64,000 nt of DNA from Aliikangiella marina (GTDB lineage: Bacteria; Pseudomonadota; Gammaproteobacteria; Enterobacterales; Kangiellaceae), in the NCBI RefSeq assembly GCF_007004765.1, contig NZ_VIKR01000003.1, positions 186,001-250,000 on the forward strand. Direction: 5' to 3'. Below the pieces are notes generated by a model. It was given only the letters and a program-made list of their open reading frames with translations. It did not search any database and had not been told where the DNA came from. Positions 17,432-25,676 of this stretch are shown here, piece after piece (position 1 is the stretch's first letter; each line of letters starts with the position of its first letter). Both the position numbers and the translations under genes were made by a program.

Positions 17432-19546
17432 GTGTATCTGTTTAGCGGATTAAAAGAGCAGTTACAAAGCTACTTAGATGCCTCACAAGTTCAAGAAGTC
17501 GAGCAGGCCTACGTGCTTGCTCGCGACGCCCATGACGGGCAATTGCGTTCAAGCGGCGACCCTTACATTACTCACCCTGTCGCTGTTGCAAAAATCCTTG
17601 CTTCCTTGCACCTTGATCATCAAACGATCATGGCTGCCATACTCCATGACGTCATTGAAGATTGCGAAGTCACCGCTGAAGAGCTCACTGATAAGTTTGG
17701 AGAGCGAGTTTCTGACCTAGTTGAAGGCGTCAGTAAGCTCACGCAAATTAAATTCCGTTCCAGAGAAGAAGCGCAAGCTGAAAACTTTCGGAAAATGATG
17801 ATGGCCATGGTTGAAGACCTGCGAGTAGTTCTTATTAAGCTCGCTGATCGGCTTCACAATATGCGCACGCTTGGCTCTTTGCGTCCCGATAAACAGCGAA
17901 GAATCGCGAAAGAAACCATAGAAATTTATGCCCCTATCGCTAACCGTCTTGGTATGTATGCCATTCGGCAAGAGTTGGAAGAGCTCGGTTTTGCAGCCAA
18001 ACACCCAATGCGTTATCGAGTGATCAGAGACTCGGTCAAGAAAGCTCGCGGGAATCGAAAGGAAATTGTTTCGAGTATTTGCAATAACATTCAGAGCCGA
18101 CTCGATACAGAACACATTGTTGCCGATGTCACAGGGCGGGAAAAGTCTCCATTTAGTATCTACCAAAAAATGCTCGAGAAAGTTGGTGAAAAAACCAAAG
18201 TTTTTGATGACATTATGGATGTTTACGGGTTCAGGGTGACGACGGACTCAGAAGATAATTGTTATCGCGTTTTAGGGCAGCTTCATAATTTGTATCGTCC
18301 GGTGCCGGGTCGATTTAAGGATTACATTGCCATTCCTAAAGCAAACGGTTACCAGTCGCTGCATACCACACTAAAAGGTCCACATGGGCTTCATATTGAG
18401 GTTCAAATACGAACAACCACGATGGATCAAATGGCTGAAAATGGTGTTGCCGCACATTGGCTGTATAAGAGTGGGAATGATATCAATCGTGCCGAAATTA
18501 GAGCGCGAGAGTGGATGCGTAATTTACTTGAACTACAAAAAAATACGGGTGATTCACTAGAATTTATAGAAAGTGTCAAAATCGATTTGTTTCCAGACGA
18601 AGTTTACATTTTTACTCCCAATGGAAATATTATCGAGTTACCCAAAAAGGCGACACCAGTTGATTTTGCTTATGCGATACATACTGACGTTGGCAATAGC
18701 TGCATTGCTTGTAAAGTTGATGGCAAGATCAGTGCGTTATCGAGTGAGTTGAGCAACGGCCAAACCGTCGAAATAATTACTGCGCCAGGCGCTAAGCCTA
18801 ACCCCGGTTGGCTTAGTTTTGTGACAACGAGTAAGGCTCGAACTAACATTCGGCATTTCATCAAGAACTTGCGACGTGATGATGCGATTAATTTGGGTAA
18901 ACGTCTACTGGAAAAAGCGCTTGGTGGCGTGTCCATAGAGTCGGTCGATCCAGACATAGTAAAAAAGGTGTTAAAAGAAACTCGCCACGCAGAGTTCGAT
19001 GACATTCTTGCTGAAATTGGCTTGGGCCAAACTGCTAGTATCATCATTGCTCATCGACTTGACCCCAAAGTTGAAACCGCGAGCCATGAGAAAAAAGAAG
19101 AGAACGTACCATTGGCGATAAAAGGCACCGAAGGTATGATGATCGAATATGCTCGTTGCTGTCATCCGATTCCAGGTGACCCAATCGTCGGTACCGTCTC
19201 TACCAGTGGTGGGTTTATCTTGCATCGCCAAGACTGTAATAATGTTGCCAATCATCGAGCTCATTTAGATAAGTACGTCCCTGTTCAGTGGGAAAAAAAT
19301 ATCGAAGGGGATTTCCGAGTAGAGTTGCGGGTTGATGTGGTTAATCAGCACGGCGTATTGGCAAAAGTAACCAGTTTAATCGCTGATGAAGGCGTCAATA
19401 TTGTGAATATTGAGATTGACGCCAAAGACGGCACAACCAATTTACTTTCCTTTCTTGTCGACGTGAAGAATAGGCTTCATCTCGCTAATATTATTAAAAA
19501 GATACGTCTTTACGATTTTGTTATTAAAGTGTCTCGGCATCGGTAG
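17432..19546 (+). CDS. spoT: bifunctional (p)ppGpp synthetase/hydrolase
   Basis: RelA/SpoT homologue of 704 residues, the usual SpoT length. Domains in order: HD hydrolase (about 1-200) with H48 and the H72-D73 pair in LHDVIED, which are needed for ppGpp hydrolysis; synthetase (about 235-350) with YGFRVTTD and KDYIAIPKANGYQS; TGS (about 390-450, PDEVYIFTPNGNIIELPK); a helical/ZFD-like middle with ARCCHPIPGDPIVG; and a C-terminal ACT domain. The retained HD motif distinguishes it from RelA. The start is GTG with a perfect AGGAGG seven bases upstream. In the gmk-rpoZ-spoT operon. Confidence 0.98.
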   Translation: MYLFSGLKEQLQSYLDASQVQEVEQAYVLARDAHDGQLRSSGDPYITHPVAVAKILASLHLDHQTIMAAILHDVIEDCEVTAEELTDKFGERVSDLVEGVSKLTQIKFRSREEAQAENFRKMMMAMVEDLRVVLIKLADRLHNMRTLGSLRPDKQRRIAKETIEIYAPIANRLGMYAIRQELEELGFAAKHPMRYRVIRDSVKKARGNRKEIVSSICNNIQSRLDTEHIVADVTGREKSPFSIYQKMLEKVGEKTKVFDDIMDVYGFRVTTDSEDNCYRVLGQLHNLYRPVPGRFKDYIAIPKANGYQSLHTTLKGPHGLHIEVQIRTTTMDQMAENGVAAHWLYKSGNDINRAEIRAREWMRNLLELQKNTGDSLEFIESVKIDLFPDEVYIFTPNGNIIELPKKATPVDFAYAIHTDVGNSCIACKVDGKISALSSELSNGQTVEIITAPGAKPNPGWLSFVTTSKARTNIRHFIKNLRRDDAINLGKRLLEKALGGVSIESVDPDIVKKVLKETRHAEFDDILAEIGLGQTASIIIAHRLDPKVETASHEKKEENVPLAIKGTEGMMIEYARCCHPIPGDPIVGTVSTSGGFILHRQDCNNVANHRAHLDKYVPVQWEKNIEGDFRVELRVDVVNQHGVLAKVTSLIADEGVNIVNIEIDAKDGTTNLLSFLVDVKNRLHLANIIKKIRLYDFVIKVSRHR

Positions 19547-19598
19547 CCGATTACTTTGCTGTGCCTGTTGAATTCAATTTATAAAAAGGATATCGATC

Positions 19599-19982
19599 AT
19601 GTCTCGCGAAATTATCAATACTGACAAAGCGCCAGCCGCAATTGGTACATACTCTCAAGCAGTGAAGTCTGGCAGCACCGTTTATTTTTCCGGTCAAATT
19701 CCGCTAGTTCCCGAAACAATGGAATTTAATAGCGATGATGTACGAGAGCAGATTCACCAAGTTTTTAAAAATTTAAGTGCTGTGGCAGAAGCGGCTGGTG
19801 GAAGTTTAAATCAATTTGTAAAGTTAAATATATTTCTCACCGACCTAAGCTGTTTTCCAATTGTTAACGAAGTTATGGCGGAATACTTCGAAGCGCCTTA
19901 CCCGGCGAGAGCAGCGATCGGTGTCAAGGAATTACCTAAAGGTGCTCAGGTTGAGATGGACGCGGTAATGGATTTAGCTTAA
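19599..19982 (+). CDS. ridA: enamine/imine deaminase RidA
   Basis: Hydrolyses reactive 2-aminoacrylate and related enamines made by PLP enzymes. 127 residues, trimeric YjgF/YER057c/UK114 fold. Signature features: [11 protein letters not shown] near residue 17, the YFSGQIPL strand, the [19 protein letters not shown] segment and the active-site Arg in [22 protein letters not shown]. Position after spoT is conserved in many gammaproteobacteria. Confidence 0.97.
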   Translation: MSREIINTDKAPAAIGTYSQAVKSGSTVYFSGQIPLVPETMEFNSDDVREQIHQVFKNLSAVAEAAGGSLNQFVKLNIFLTDLSCFPIVNEVMAEYFEAPYPARAAIGVKELPKGAQVEMDAVMDLA

Positions 19983-19998
19983 TCGGTTTCAAGAAAAG

Positions 19999-20685
19999 AT
20001 GTCTGATAATTCGCGTAATCAAAAAATCATCGATTTACTCAATCGTCGCCAAACCAACATGACGGTTTTTATGGATGAGGTTCATAAACCCCATAATTTA
20101 GCGGCGATAGTTCGGACCTGTGATGCTGTTGGTATCGGAGAGGTTCACGCGGTTTATCCGGAAGGGATGATTAGTTCTTGCGGGCATACTGCGAGTGGTA
20201 GTAATCGGTGGGTTGAAACTCACACGCATAATTCTCTCGATGAAGGAATCATACCGCTCAAAGAACAGGGTATGCAGGTTTTAGCAGCGCATTTCTCTGA
20301 TAGAGCAGTTGATTTCAGAGCTATTGACTACACCAAGCCCACCGTTGTCCTAGTTGGGTCCGAACTCTATGGTGTAACCGAGCGTGCCGCAGAAGTTGCC
20401 GATGAACATGTCTTAATTCCGATGTTAGGTATGGTTCAGTCGCTCAATGTGTCAGTCGCGACGGCCATCATACTCTATGAAATGCAACGTCAACGTGAAA
20501 CTGCCGGAATGTATGATTCGCGCCAGATTGATGAGCAAACATTTAATCGTTTGCGATTTGAATGGCTGCACCCACAAATTAGTGAGTTTTGCCAGAAGCA
20601 TCAAATCCGGGCGCCTTATATTGATGAACAGGGTGATATACAGGATGACGAATGGCATCAACTTCGCAAATCAGTCAACAGTTAG
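19999..20685 (+). CDS. trmH: tRNA (guanosine(18)-2'-O)-methyltransferase
   Basis: SPOUT-class methyltransferase forming Gm18 in the tRNA D-loop. 228 residues, with the N-terminal MTVFMDEVHKPHNLAAIVRTCDA (N and R of motif 1), motif 2 VGSELYGVTERA and motif 3 IPMLGMVQSLNVSVATAI forming the trefoil knot SAM site; a C-terminal extension matches E. coli TrmH (SpoU). Lies directly after ridA, and its last 34 bases overlap the next gene. Confidence 0.95.
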   Translation: MSDNSRNQKIIDLLNRRQTNMTVFMDEVHKPHNLAAIVRTCDAVGIGEVHAVYPEGMISSCGHTASGSNRWVETHTHNSLDEGIIPLKEQGMQVLAAHFSDRAVDFRAIDYTKPTVVLVGSELYGVTERAAEVADEHVLIPMLGMVQSLNVSVATAIILYEMQRQRETAGMYDSRQIDEQTFNRLRFEWLHPQISEFCQKHQIRAPYIDEQGDIQDDEWHQLRKSVNS

Positions 20686-21527
20686 TCGATTTCATATCAA
20701 TCAGTATCGCACCTATCATCGATTTGCGACCTGAAAGCGAGTTTCGGTTGGGCCATATTGCTGGCTCAGCTAACTTTCCTGGAAGCAATCTGTTCGATAA
20801 CCTTCACCGTCTTCCTCGTAAAACGCAGCCCTTGCGTCTCGTCGGTTATTTACCTCTACTTAATCAAGTTGTGCAGACTTTAGAGGACAAAGGTTATTCT
20901 ATTGATGCCAATCTAGCTTGGAATGAGGTCTTCGCGACACAACTTGAGGCTATGGGAAAGTTTGAAACGGGTAACACTAGCGCGATACTGTGGAAGCCGG
21001 CTTCAATTGTTGAATATTTTGTGGATCGGTTTTCGCAAAAACAACATCAACAACAAAAGGTGGCGCTCGATCTCGGTTGTGGTGCCGGCAGAGACGCCGT
21101 CTATCTTGCTTTGAATGGTTGGCAAGTGACTGCTGTCGACTATTTACCTGCAGCACTCGAAAAAATGCAACAGCTTGCATTGGCTCATAGAGTGAATGTT
21201 ACAAGCGCACAAATCGATTTAGAAAACTCGACTTTCCCCCTCTCGGATTTTAATAGGCTTTTCGATTTAATTGTCGTTATTCGCTACCTCCATCGGCCTT
21301 TATTAACGCAAATTCGCGATAAAATTTCACCAGGTGGATATATTGTCTACCAGACTTTTATGGAGGGATGCGAAGTTTTCGGTAAACCAAAAAATCCGCG
21401 GTTCTTGCTAAAGAAGGGAGAACTCGCTAAGGTATTCGCCGGGTTTGAGCTGTTAGTGGATAAAATAGAATATTTAGATGACGGGCGGCCAACCAATATT
21501 TTCATTGCTAGAAGAACAGAAGATTAA
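20652..21527 (+). CDS. rhodanese-like domain fused to a SAM-dependent methyltransferase
   Basis: A 291-residue fusion. Residues about 1-95 look like a rhodanese domain (PIIDLRPESEFRLGHIAGSANFPG), but the position where the active-site Cys loop would follow contains RLVGYLPLL without cysteine, so this half is probably a non-catalytic binding module. Residues about 112-285 form a class I methyltransferase: LDLGCGAGRDA (139-149) is the SAM motif I, VDYLPAAL motif II and a TehB/UbiE-like IVVIRYLHRP strand motif IV. Target unknown. The start codon lies inside trmH, so translation is coupled; a tRNA-related or detoxification role is possible but not shown. Confidence 0.75.
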   Translation: MASTSQISQQLVDFISISIAPIIDLRPESEFRLGHIAGSANFPGSNLFDNLHRLPRKTQPLRLVGYLPLLNQVVQTLEDKGYSIDANLAWNEVFATQLEAMGKFETGNTSAILWKPASIVEYFVDRFSQKQHQQQKVALDLGCGAGRDAVYLALNGWQVTAVDYLPAALEKMQQLALAHRVNVTSAQIDLENSTFPLSDFNRLFDLIVVIRYLHRPLLTQIRDKISPGGYIVYQTFMEGCEVFGKPKNPRFLLKKGELAKVFAGFELLVDKIEYLDDGRPTNIFIARRTED

Positions 21528-21669
21528 AAGCGTCAGTCAATGAAATTCTAATCGGATAAGTGTTTGTTGAGTATCATCGCTGCTAGTGCTAACACCGGCC
21601 GATAATCAGAAACATGAGATTCATTTTTTAAGGACTAGTGAGTTCCGCAGATGAGAAGAATAATGGATT

Positions 21670-22584
21670 ATGGCGAGCTTCGATAAAATCATAAAGCGTA
21701 ATAAGCGAAAAGCGATTCTGTTTGCCGATATAAGCGGTAGTTCAGCTTTATACAAAGAGCGCGGTAATCTTGAAGCAAAAACGATTGTTGATAGTCATCT
21801 AGAGTCACTCGCTGAGCTCATCGAGCAGGCAAAAGGTAAAGTCATCAAAACCATTGGCGATGAGGTAATGGCTTGTTTCGATGATTGTGATCGCTGTCTC
21901 TACACGGCTATTCAAATTCAAAAAAGAGTCATTGATAGTTTTCGCCAGGATCAAATTGAGTTAAGTATCGGAATTGGTTTTGGTGAAGTTCTCAGCGATA
22001 AGGGCGATTTGTTTGGTGAGGCCGTTAATGATGCTGCACACCTAACTCATCTGGCGAAAGGTGGGCAAATCCTTATTTCCGAGAGCTGTTGTGATCGTTT
22101 AGAGCCTGTTTTGAAAATGGCGGCAAGAGAGTTCGACCGAATTAAGTTAAAAGGCGCGCAACAGGTCTCGACTATTTACCGGGTTTACTGGCAAGCAGAT
22201 GAGTCTCAAGACAGTGAAACTCAATTAATGTCAGGCAAGATGGTCAATCAAAGCCTTAATATCGCGAGTCTGACAGTCGAGTACCAAGGGGTAAAAAACG
22301 TGATATCTGAAAACCATACCCCGTTTGTTATCGGTCGTGACTCGAGAAAATGTCAGTTATTAGTCGAAGGCTCACAAGTATCAAGAGAACATTGTACAAT
22401 CGATTTTCAACGGGGAAAATTTGTATTGATAGACCATTCGACTAATGGCTGCTATCTTGCTCCGGCAGATAAAAGTGAATTTTATATCCGGCGAGAAGAG
22501 TATCCGGTGATCGATTCGAGTAAACTTTCACTGGGAATATCAACAAAAGAAAACGCTGCAGACGTAATTTTGCTCTATTATTAA
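21670..22584 (+). CDS. class III adenylate/guanylate cyclase-like domain with FHA domain
   Basis: A 304-residue two-domain protein. Residues about 10-170 are a class III nucleotidyl cyclase homology domain: metal-binding D20 in FADISGS and D64 in KTIGDEVM, the purine-contact Lys60, and GDLFGEAVN with the transition-state Asn120. The expected transition-state Arg four residues later is His124 (VNDAAHL instead of VNxAAR), so activity is uncertain. Residues about 210-300 form a forkhead-associated phosphothreonine-binding domain with VIGRDSRKCQ, SREHCTI and STNGCYL. No membrane segment. Followed 24 bp later by a ParA-like ATPase gene, probably co-transcribed. Confidence 0.82.
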   Translation: MASFDKIIKRNKRKAILFADISGSSALYKERGNLEAKTIVDSHLESLAELIEQAKGKVIKTIGDEVMACFDDCDRCLYTAIQIQKRVIDSFRQDQIELSIGIGFGEVLSDKGDLFGEAVNDAAHLTHLAKGGQILISESCCDRLEPVLKMAAREFDRIKLKGAQQVSTIYRVYWQADESQDSETQLMSGKMVNQSLNIASLTVEYQGVKNVISENHTPFVIGRDSRKCQLLVEGSQVSREHCTIDFQRGKFVLIDHSTNGCYLAPADKSEFYIRREEYPVIDSSKLSLGISTKENAADVILLYY

Positions 22585-22608
22585 AATAACATTCGTAAGG
22601 AAGTAAAC

Positions 22609-23169
22609 ATGAGGCGGATTGCATTTTGGTCTCCTAAAGGGGGGGTCGGTAAAACAACACTTGCGCTAAACTTTGCCGCTGCTGCATATTATGCTGGCCA
22701 CAAAGTTTTAGTTTGTGATGTCGATCCGCAACAGTCTGCCGTTGACGTTTTTAATGAAAAAAAGCTACCTTTCTCTGTTGTCCCTCAAGAGCCACAGGTT
22801 ATGCCTAATGTTGATTTCTTAATCTATGATCATGCTCCCGATATCAACAATATCCCCAAAATAGAAACGATTATCATGCCGATGCGTGCGAGTATTCTTG
22901 ATTTGAAGGCCGTTAACCGCTCGATTCGGCATATTCGGGATAAAAGGGTGATTCGTTGTATTAATGCTGTGGATACACGACGTCATGATGAGAGAATGAT
23001 GGCAATGAAATTGTATTCCGAAGGCGCACACCTTATTAAAGATCGTTCTATTTATGTGAGAAGCCTGGCTCAGGGAGAAACCGTTTTTCAACAACAGAAA
23101 TATGGCTCGAAGGATGCCCAAAACGAATTGAACCGACTTTTAGACAGAATTTTAGCGGGTCGCGATTAG
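22609..23169 (+). CDS. ParA/MinD-family ATPase
   Basis: A short (186-residue) deviant-Walker-A ATPase. KGGVGKTT (10-17) carries the signature Lys of the ParA/MinD/Soj group, followed by VCDVDPQQSAVDVF (Walker A') and LIYDHAPD (Walker B region). No ParB-like partner is adjacent, and the length fits orphan ParA-like proteins that position cell components such as chemotaxis arrays, carboxysomes or secretion complexes. Co-oriented with and close to the cyclase-FHA gene, so a signalling-linked positioning role is conceivable. Followed by a strong terminator. Confidence 0.82.
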   Translation: MRRIAFWSPKGGVGKTTLALNFAAAAYYAGHKVLVCDVDPQQSAVDVFNEKKLPFSVVPQEPQVMPNVDFLIYDHAPDINNIPKIETIIMPMRASILDLKAVNRSIRHIRDKRVIRCINAVDTRRHDERMMAMKLYSEGAHLIKDRSIYVRSLAQGETVFQQQKYGSKDAQNELNRLLDRILAGRD

Positions 23170-23211
23170 AATATACTTAGATATCGTTTAGGTTGAGTAA
23201 AATTTAGACAA

Positions 23212-23239
23212 AAAAAAGGAGCCAAAAGGCTCCTTTTTT
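23212..23239. terminator. bidirectional intrinsic terminator
   Basis: Perfect 12-pair stem AAAAAAGGAGCC / GGCTCCTTTTTT with an AAAA loop, between the convergent ParA-like gene and the H1-like gene. Confidence 0.92.
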
Positions 23240-23252
23240 AATGAAGAACTAA

Positions 23253-23888
23253 TTACTTCTTCTTAGCTGGCTTCTTTTTGCGCTTAGCCGCTTTCTTTGG
23301 CTTTTGAGCAGCAGCAACAAGCTTAGCTTCTAACTTAGCCATTGTTTTAGCTTGCTTAGCTTGAAGACGAGCAACAGCAGCAGCGTCTTTCTTAGCTTGA
23401 GCAGCTAATTTGCTCTCAACGCCAGAAACAGCTTTTGCAAGCGCAGCAGCAGCTTTAGCAGCAGCGTTTGCTTCTTTTACTTTAGCTTTTTGCGCTTTAA
23501 CTTTTGCAGCAGCAGCAGCTTTAGCAGCCATTGCTTTTTTAACAGCGTTTTTAGCAGCGGCAGTTTTCTTCTTCGCAGCAACGCCTTTCTTAGCTGCAAC
23601 ATTTTTAGTTGCAGCAGCAACCTTAGCAGTAAGAGTTTTAAGACCAGCATCAGCTTTTTTCGCAGCAGCAGCTGCTTTATCTGAAGCTTTAGAAGTCGCA
23701 GCAGCAGCTTTCGCTAATACTACACCAGTTTTAGGAGCTGCAACTTTTTTAGGAGCTGCTTTTTTTGCTACCTTTTTCTTAGCAACTTTTTTAGGAGCTG
23801 CTTTCTTAGCTACTTTTTTCTTAGTAGCGACTTTTTTTGCAGCTGGCTTCTTAGCTGCAACTTTCTTTTTTGTGCCACCTTTGGCCAT
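23253..23888 (-). CDS. histone H1-like Lys/Ala-rich DNA-binding protein
   Basis: About 211 residues, mostly Lys, Ala, Val and Pro, with no hydrophobic core. The start MAKGGTKKK is chosen because GGAG lies upstream (as GTGGAGATCTATT) and the longer upstream frame has no conserved character. N-terminal half contains KKVAKKAAPKKVA-type repeats like eukaryotic H1 tails and bacterial AlgP/HctB-like proteins; the C-terminal half is an Ala-rich coiled-coil-like helix ending in a strongly basic RKKKPAKKK. Expected to bind and compact DNA or modulate transcription. Low-complexity composition makes homology calls weak; function is inferred from composition. Upstream DNA carries phased A-tracts. Confidence 0.78.
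   Translation of the reverse strand: MAKGGTKKKVAAKKPAAKKVATKKKVAKKAAPKKVAKKKVAKKAAPKKVAAPKTGVVLAKAAAATSKASDKAAAAAKKADAGLKTLTAKVAAATKNVAAKKGVAAKKKTAAAKNAVKKAMAAKAAAAAKVKAQKAKVKEANAAAKAAAALAKAVSGVESKLAAQAKKDAAAVARLQAKQAKTMAKLEAKLVAAAQKPKKAAKRKKKPAKKK
23740..23805 (-). repeat. 42-bp direct repeat inside the H1-like gene
   Basis: The segment read on the + strand as GCAACTTTTTTAGGAGCTGC occurs at 23740 and again at 23782, a period of 42 bp (14 codons), encoding the repeated VAKKAAPKKVA unit. Such repeats can slip, so copy number may vary among strains. Confidence 0.75.
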
Positions 23889-23934
23889 AATAGATCTCCA
23901 CTTGTTTTTGAATGTAAGAATCTCCACCCCGAAG

Positions 23935-23963
23935 TTTATAGTCAAGTCTCAATAAATTCAAAA
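23935..23963 (-). promoter_or_regulatory. candidate promoter of the H1-like gene
   Basis: On the - strand TATAAA (23935-23940) with TTTTGA (23958-23963) 17 bp upstream, or the overlapping TTTGAA at 16 bp. The -35 abuts the phased A-tract block. Confidence 0.45.
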
Positions 23964-24008
23964 AAAAAAGTAAAAAAAACGCAAAAAAATGCAAAAAAAT
24001 CAAAAAAA
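23960..24008. other. phased A-tracts, predicted intrinsically curved DNA
   Basis: Five runs of 7-10 A's on the + strand at 23960-23969, 23972-23979, 23983-23989, 23993-23999 and 24002-24008. Their centres are about 9-11 bp apart, the helical repeat, which is the classical arrangement for intrinsic bending. They lie immediately upstream of the predicted -35 of the H1-like gene and may act as an UP-element-like or nucleoid-protein site. Confidence 0.75.
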
Positions 24009-24129
24009 TAAGCGATTCTGATCGAGTTTCTGCTCGCAGAAGGAATATTTTTAAAAAAATAGAAAATTAAATTTAAAAATTCTCAATTAAAAAAGGCTTA
24101 ATGTTTGATAAAAAATAACGAAAGTAGAA

Positions 24130-25116
24130 TTAATTTTCCTTTTGAATTCGAGTAACCCAACCGATAATTAATTTCGCAATTTGGGGATTTTCTTCTTCAA
24201 TTCCTCTATCTGAAAATGTACCTCGATTAATTCTTTGAAAACGAGAACGCCATAATTGTCGGTCAAATGCATTAATAAATTCAGATTCTGTTTCAACATC
24301 CTTAAAAAACGCAAATACAGGGAGTGTTTGACCTGAAAAATATTCATCTAAATTTTTATCAAAGTTATGCGGTATTTGAGGATGGATGAGTGCTAGTTGA
24401 TTAAAGCTTGAATTTGTTTTTGCCGATTCAAGGATCCAAAAAGCACTATTTTGATTGGCGACAACGAGCAAATTGTCCGATTTTGGCTGAATATTTGCAG
24501 TCAGGTTATTAAGAAGTTGCGAAATGAAGGTTTGATAACTTTGTTCAGTATCAAAATAATGATTTTTAGGGGGGAGCACTGATTGATTTGCATTGTCTGA
24601 GTTATCTTGGGTATTTGAGTTGTCGACGGCTGGTTGTTGGTTCGAATCAGTTTGGTTTGGATCAGTTTGGCTGGCTTGATCATTGCTAGTCACACTCGTT
24701 GAAACTTCGAGGGCCACTTCTTGAATTTTTGGATAGTCTTCGATTGGCAAGTTTGGAACGTAAACATGCCAACCTCGCTGACTAAAATGTTGGGCGAGGG
24801 GGTTAACTAAGCGTCCATGATCGGCATTTTCGCTTTGAGCATGTAGAAGAATCAGATCGCCTCGTAGTACTTTCCCTCTTGCCCAATGCTTTAAAACTAA
24901 TGTTTTATGCTCATTAATGTCCAACCAAAAGCTTTCGTTAGCACTATTACGTTTTTCCATTAGCGCAAGATTGGCTGAGAACTTTGGTTCAAGAGATAGG
25001 TTTGCTTGCTGACTGATCGTCGCGGTCGGCTCTGTTTGGTCGCTTGTTTGGGCGGCATCTATTTGCTGACCAATGCATAAAAAAAATAAAACTGGATTTA
25101 ATAAAAGTCTTTTCAT
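24130..25116 (-). CDS. DUF3530-type exported protein (alpha/beta-hydrolase-like)
   Basis: A 328-residue protein with a signal peptide (MKRLLLNPVLFFLCIGQQIDAA). The body has LRGDLILLHAQSENADHGRLVNPLAQHFSQRGWHVYVPNLP, which matches the DUF3530 family, distantly related to alpha/beta hydrolases. A Gln/Asn/Asp/Ser-rich low-complexity insert (about residues 140-190) separates the two halves and looks strain-variable. The canonical nucleophile Ser elbow is replaced by VVANQNSAF, so catalysis is doubtful. Probably periplasmic. In the same direction as the thioesterase gene 41 bp upstream. Confidence 0.65.
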   Translation of the reverse strand: MKRLLLNPVLFFLCIGQQIDAAQTSDQTEPTATISQQANLSLEPKFSANLALMEKRNSANESFWLDINEHKTLVLKHWARGKVLRGDLILLHAQSENADHGRLVNPLAQHFSQRGWHVYVPNLPIEDYPKIQEVALEVSTSVTSNDQASQTDPNQTDSNQQPAVDNSNTQDNSDNANQSVLPPKNHYFDTEQSYQTFISQLLNNLTANIQPKSDNLLVVANQNSAFWILESAKTNSSFNQLALIHPQIPHNFDKNLDEYFSGQTLPVFAFFKDVETESEFINAFDRQLWRSRFQRINRGTFSDRGIEEENPQIAKLIIGWVTRIQKEN

Positions 25117-25157
25117 AAGTTAGCTATTCGAATTGCTCAATGGATTACACGGAACTA

Positions 25158-25610
25158 TCAAGACTTGAATACGAAGTTAATGGTTAGTATGGCACATAAT
25201 AGGTCATTGCAAATAACTTCGACTTTTAATCGGTAGCCGCAGGATTTTGGGATTTCGAGTCGAGCGACTAATTTGTCATAGGATTTATCTTTAATATCGA
25301 TTGTTGCCGCACATAGAAAATCACTTTCAACAGGAGCGAGGTATTGAATGTTTGCTTCCGCAGCCACTAATTCTGCCTTAAAACCATTTTCTTGTTGCCA
25401 GCATTGACAGAGTGTCCAACCTGTAGCCATGGCGGAAGCATAAATGCTTCCCGCAAATACGGTTCCATGAATATTGATATTGGGTTTTAGTGCTACTTGG
25501 GCGAGGATATTAAAAGGATCGAGGTTTTCAATTTGCCACTCAATCGCCTTAGAGATTGGTATTGTATCGTTAACAAGCATTTGAAATTGCTTTTTAAGTT
25601 GTTCACTCAT
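25158..25610 (-). CDS. hotdog-fold thioesterase, YiiD_C family
   Basis: A 150-residue thioesterase-like protein. NIHGTVFAGSIYASAMATGW (from residue 46) is the hotdog central helix and its preceding His-Gly motif, typical of the C-terminal domain of YiiD and stand-alone homologues that likely hydrolyse acyl-CoAs. Later strands AEANIQYLAPVESDF and DKLVARLEI complete the fold. Substrate not predictable. Divergent from the VWA lipoprotein gene. Confidence 0.8.
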   Translation of the reverse strand: MSEQLKKQFQMLVNDTIPISKAIEWQIENLDPFNILAQVALKPNINIHGTVFAGSIYASAMATGWTLCQCWQQENGFKAELVAAEANIQYLAPVESDFLCAATIDIKDKSYDKLVARLEIPKSCGYRLKVEVICNDLLCAILTINFVFKS

Positions 25611-25676
25611 CGCTAACCCTTTTACGTTTTGCGTGCCGTTTGCTATGTGAAAATGGACAAACAGACGGGTGATAAT

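Noticed and set aside
17717-18166. 149-residue frame antisense to spoT
   Set aside because: Lies within the conserved HD/synthetase region of spoT and shows no domain pattern.
23410-23955. 181-residue Ala/Phe-rich frame antisense to the H1-like gene
   Set aside because: It is the mirror of the Lys/Ala repeat codons (AAG/GCA read backwards); no RBS and no natural protein character.
25629-25676. Extended N-terminus (TTG 25629 or ATG 25653) for the VWA lipoprotein
   Set aside because: It would bury the lipoprotein signal behind charged residues and lacks a good RBS; ATG 25677 fits both.
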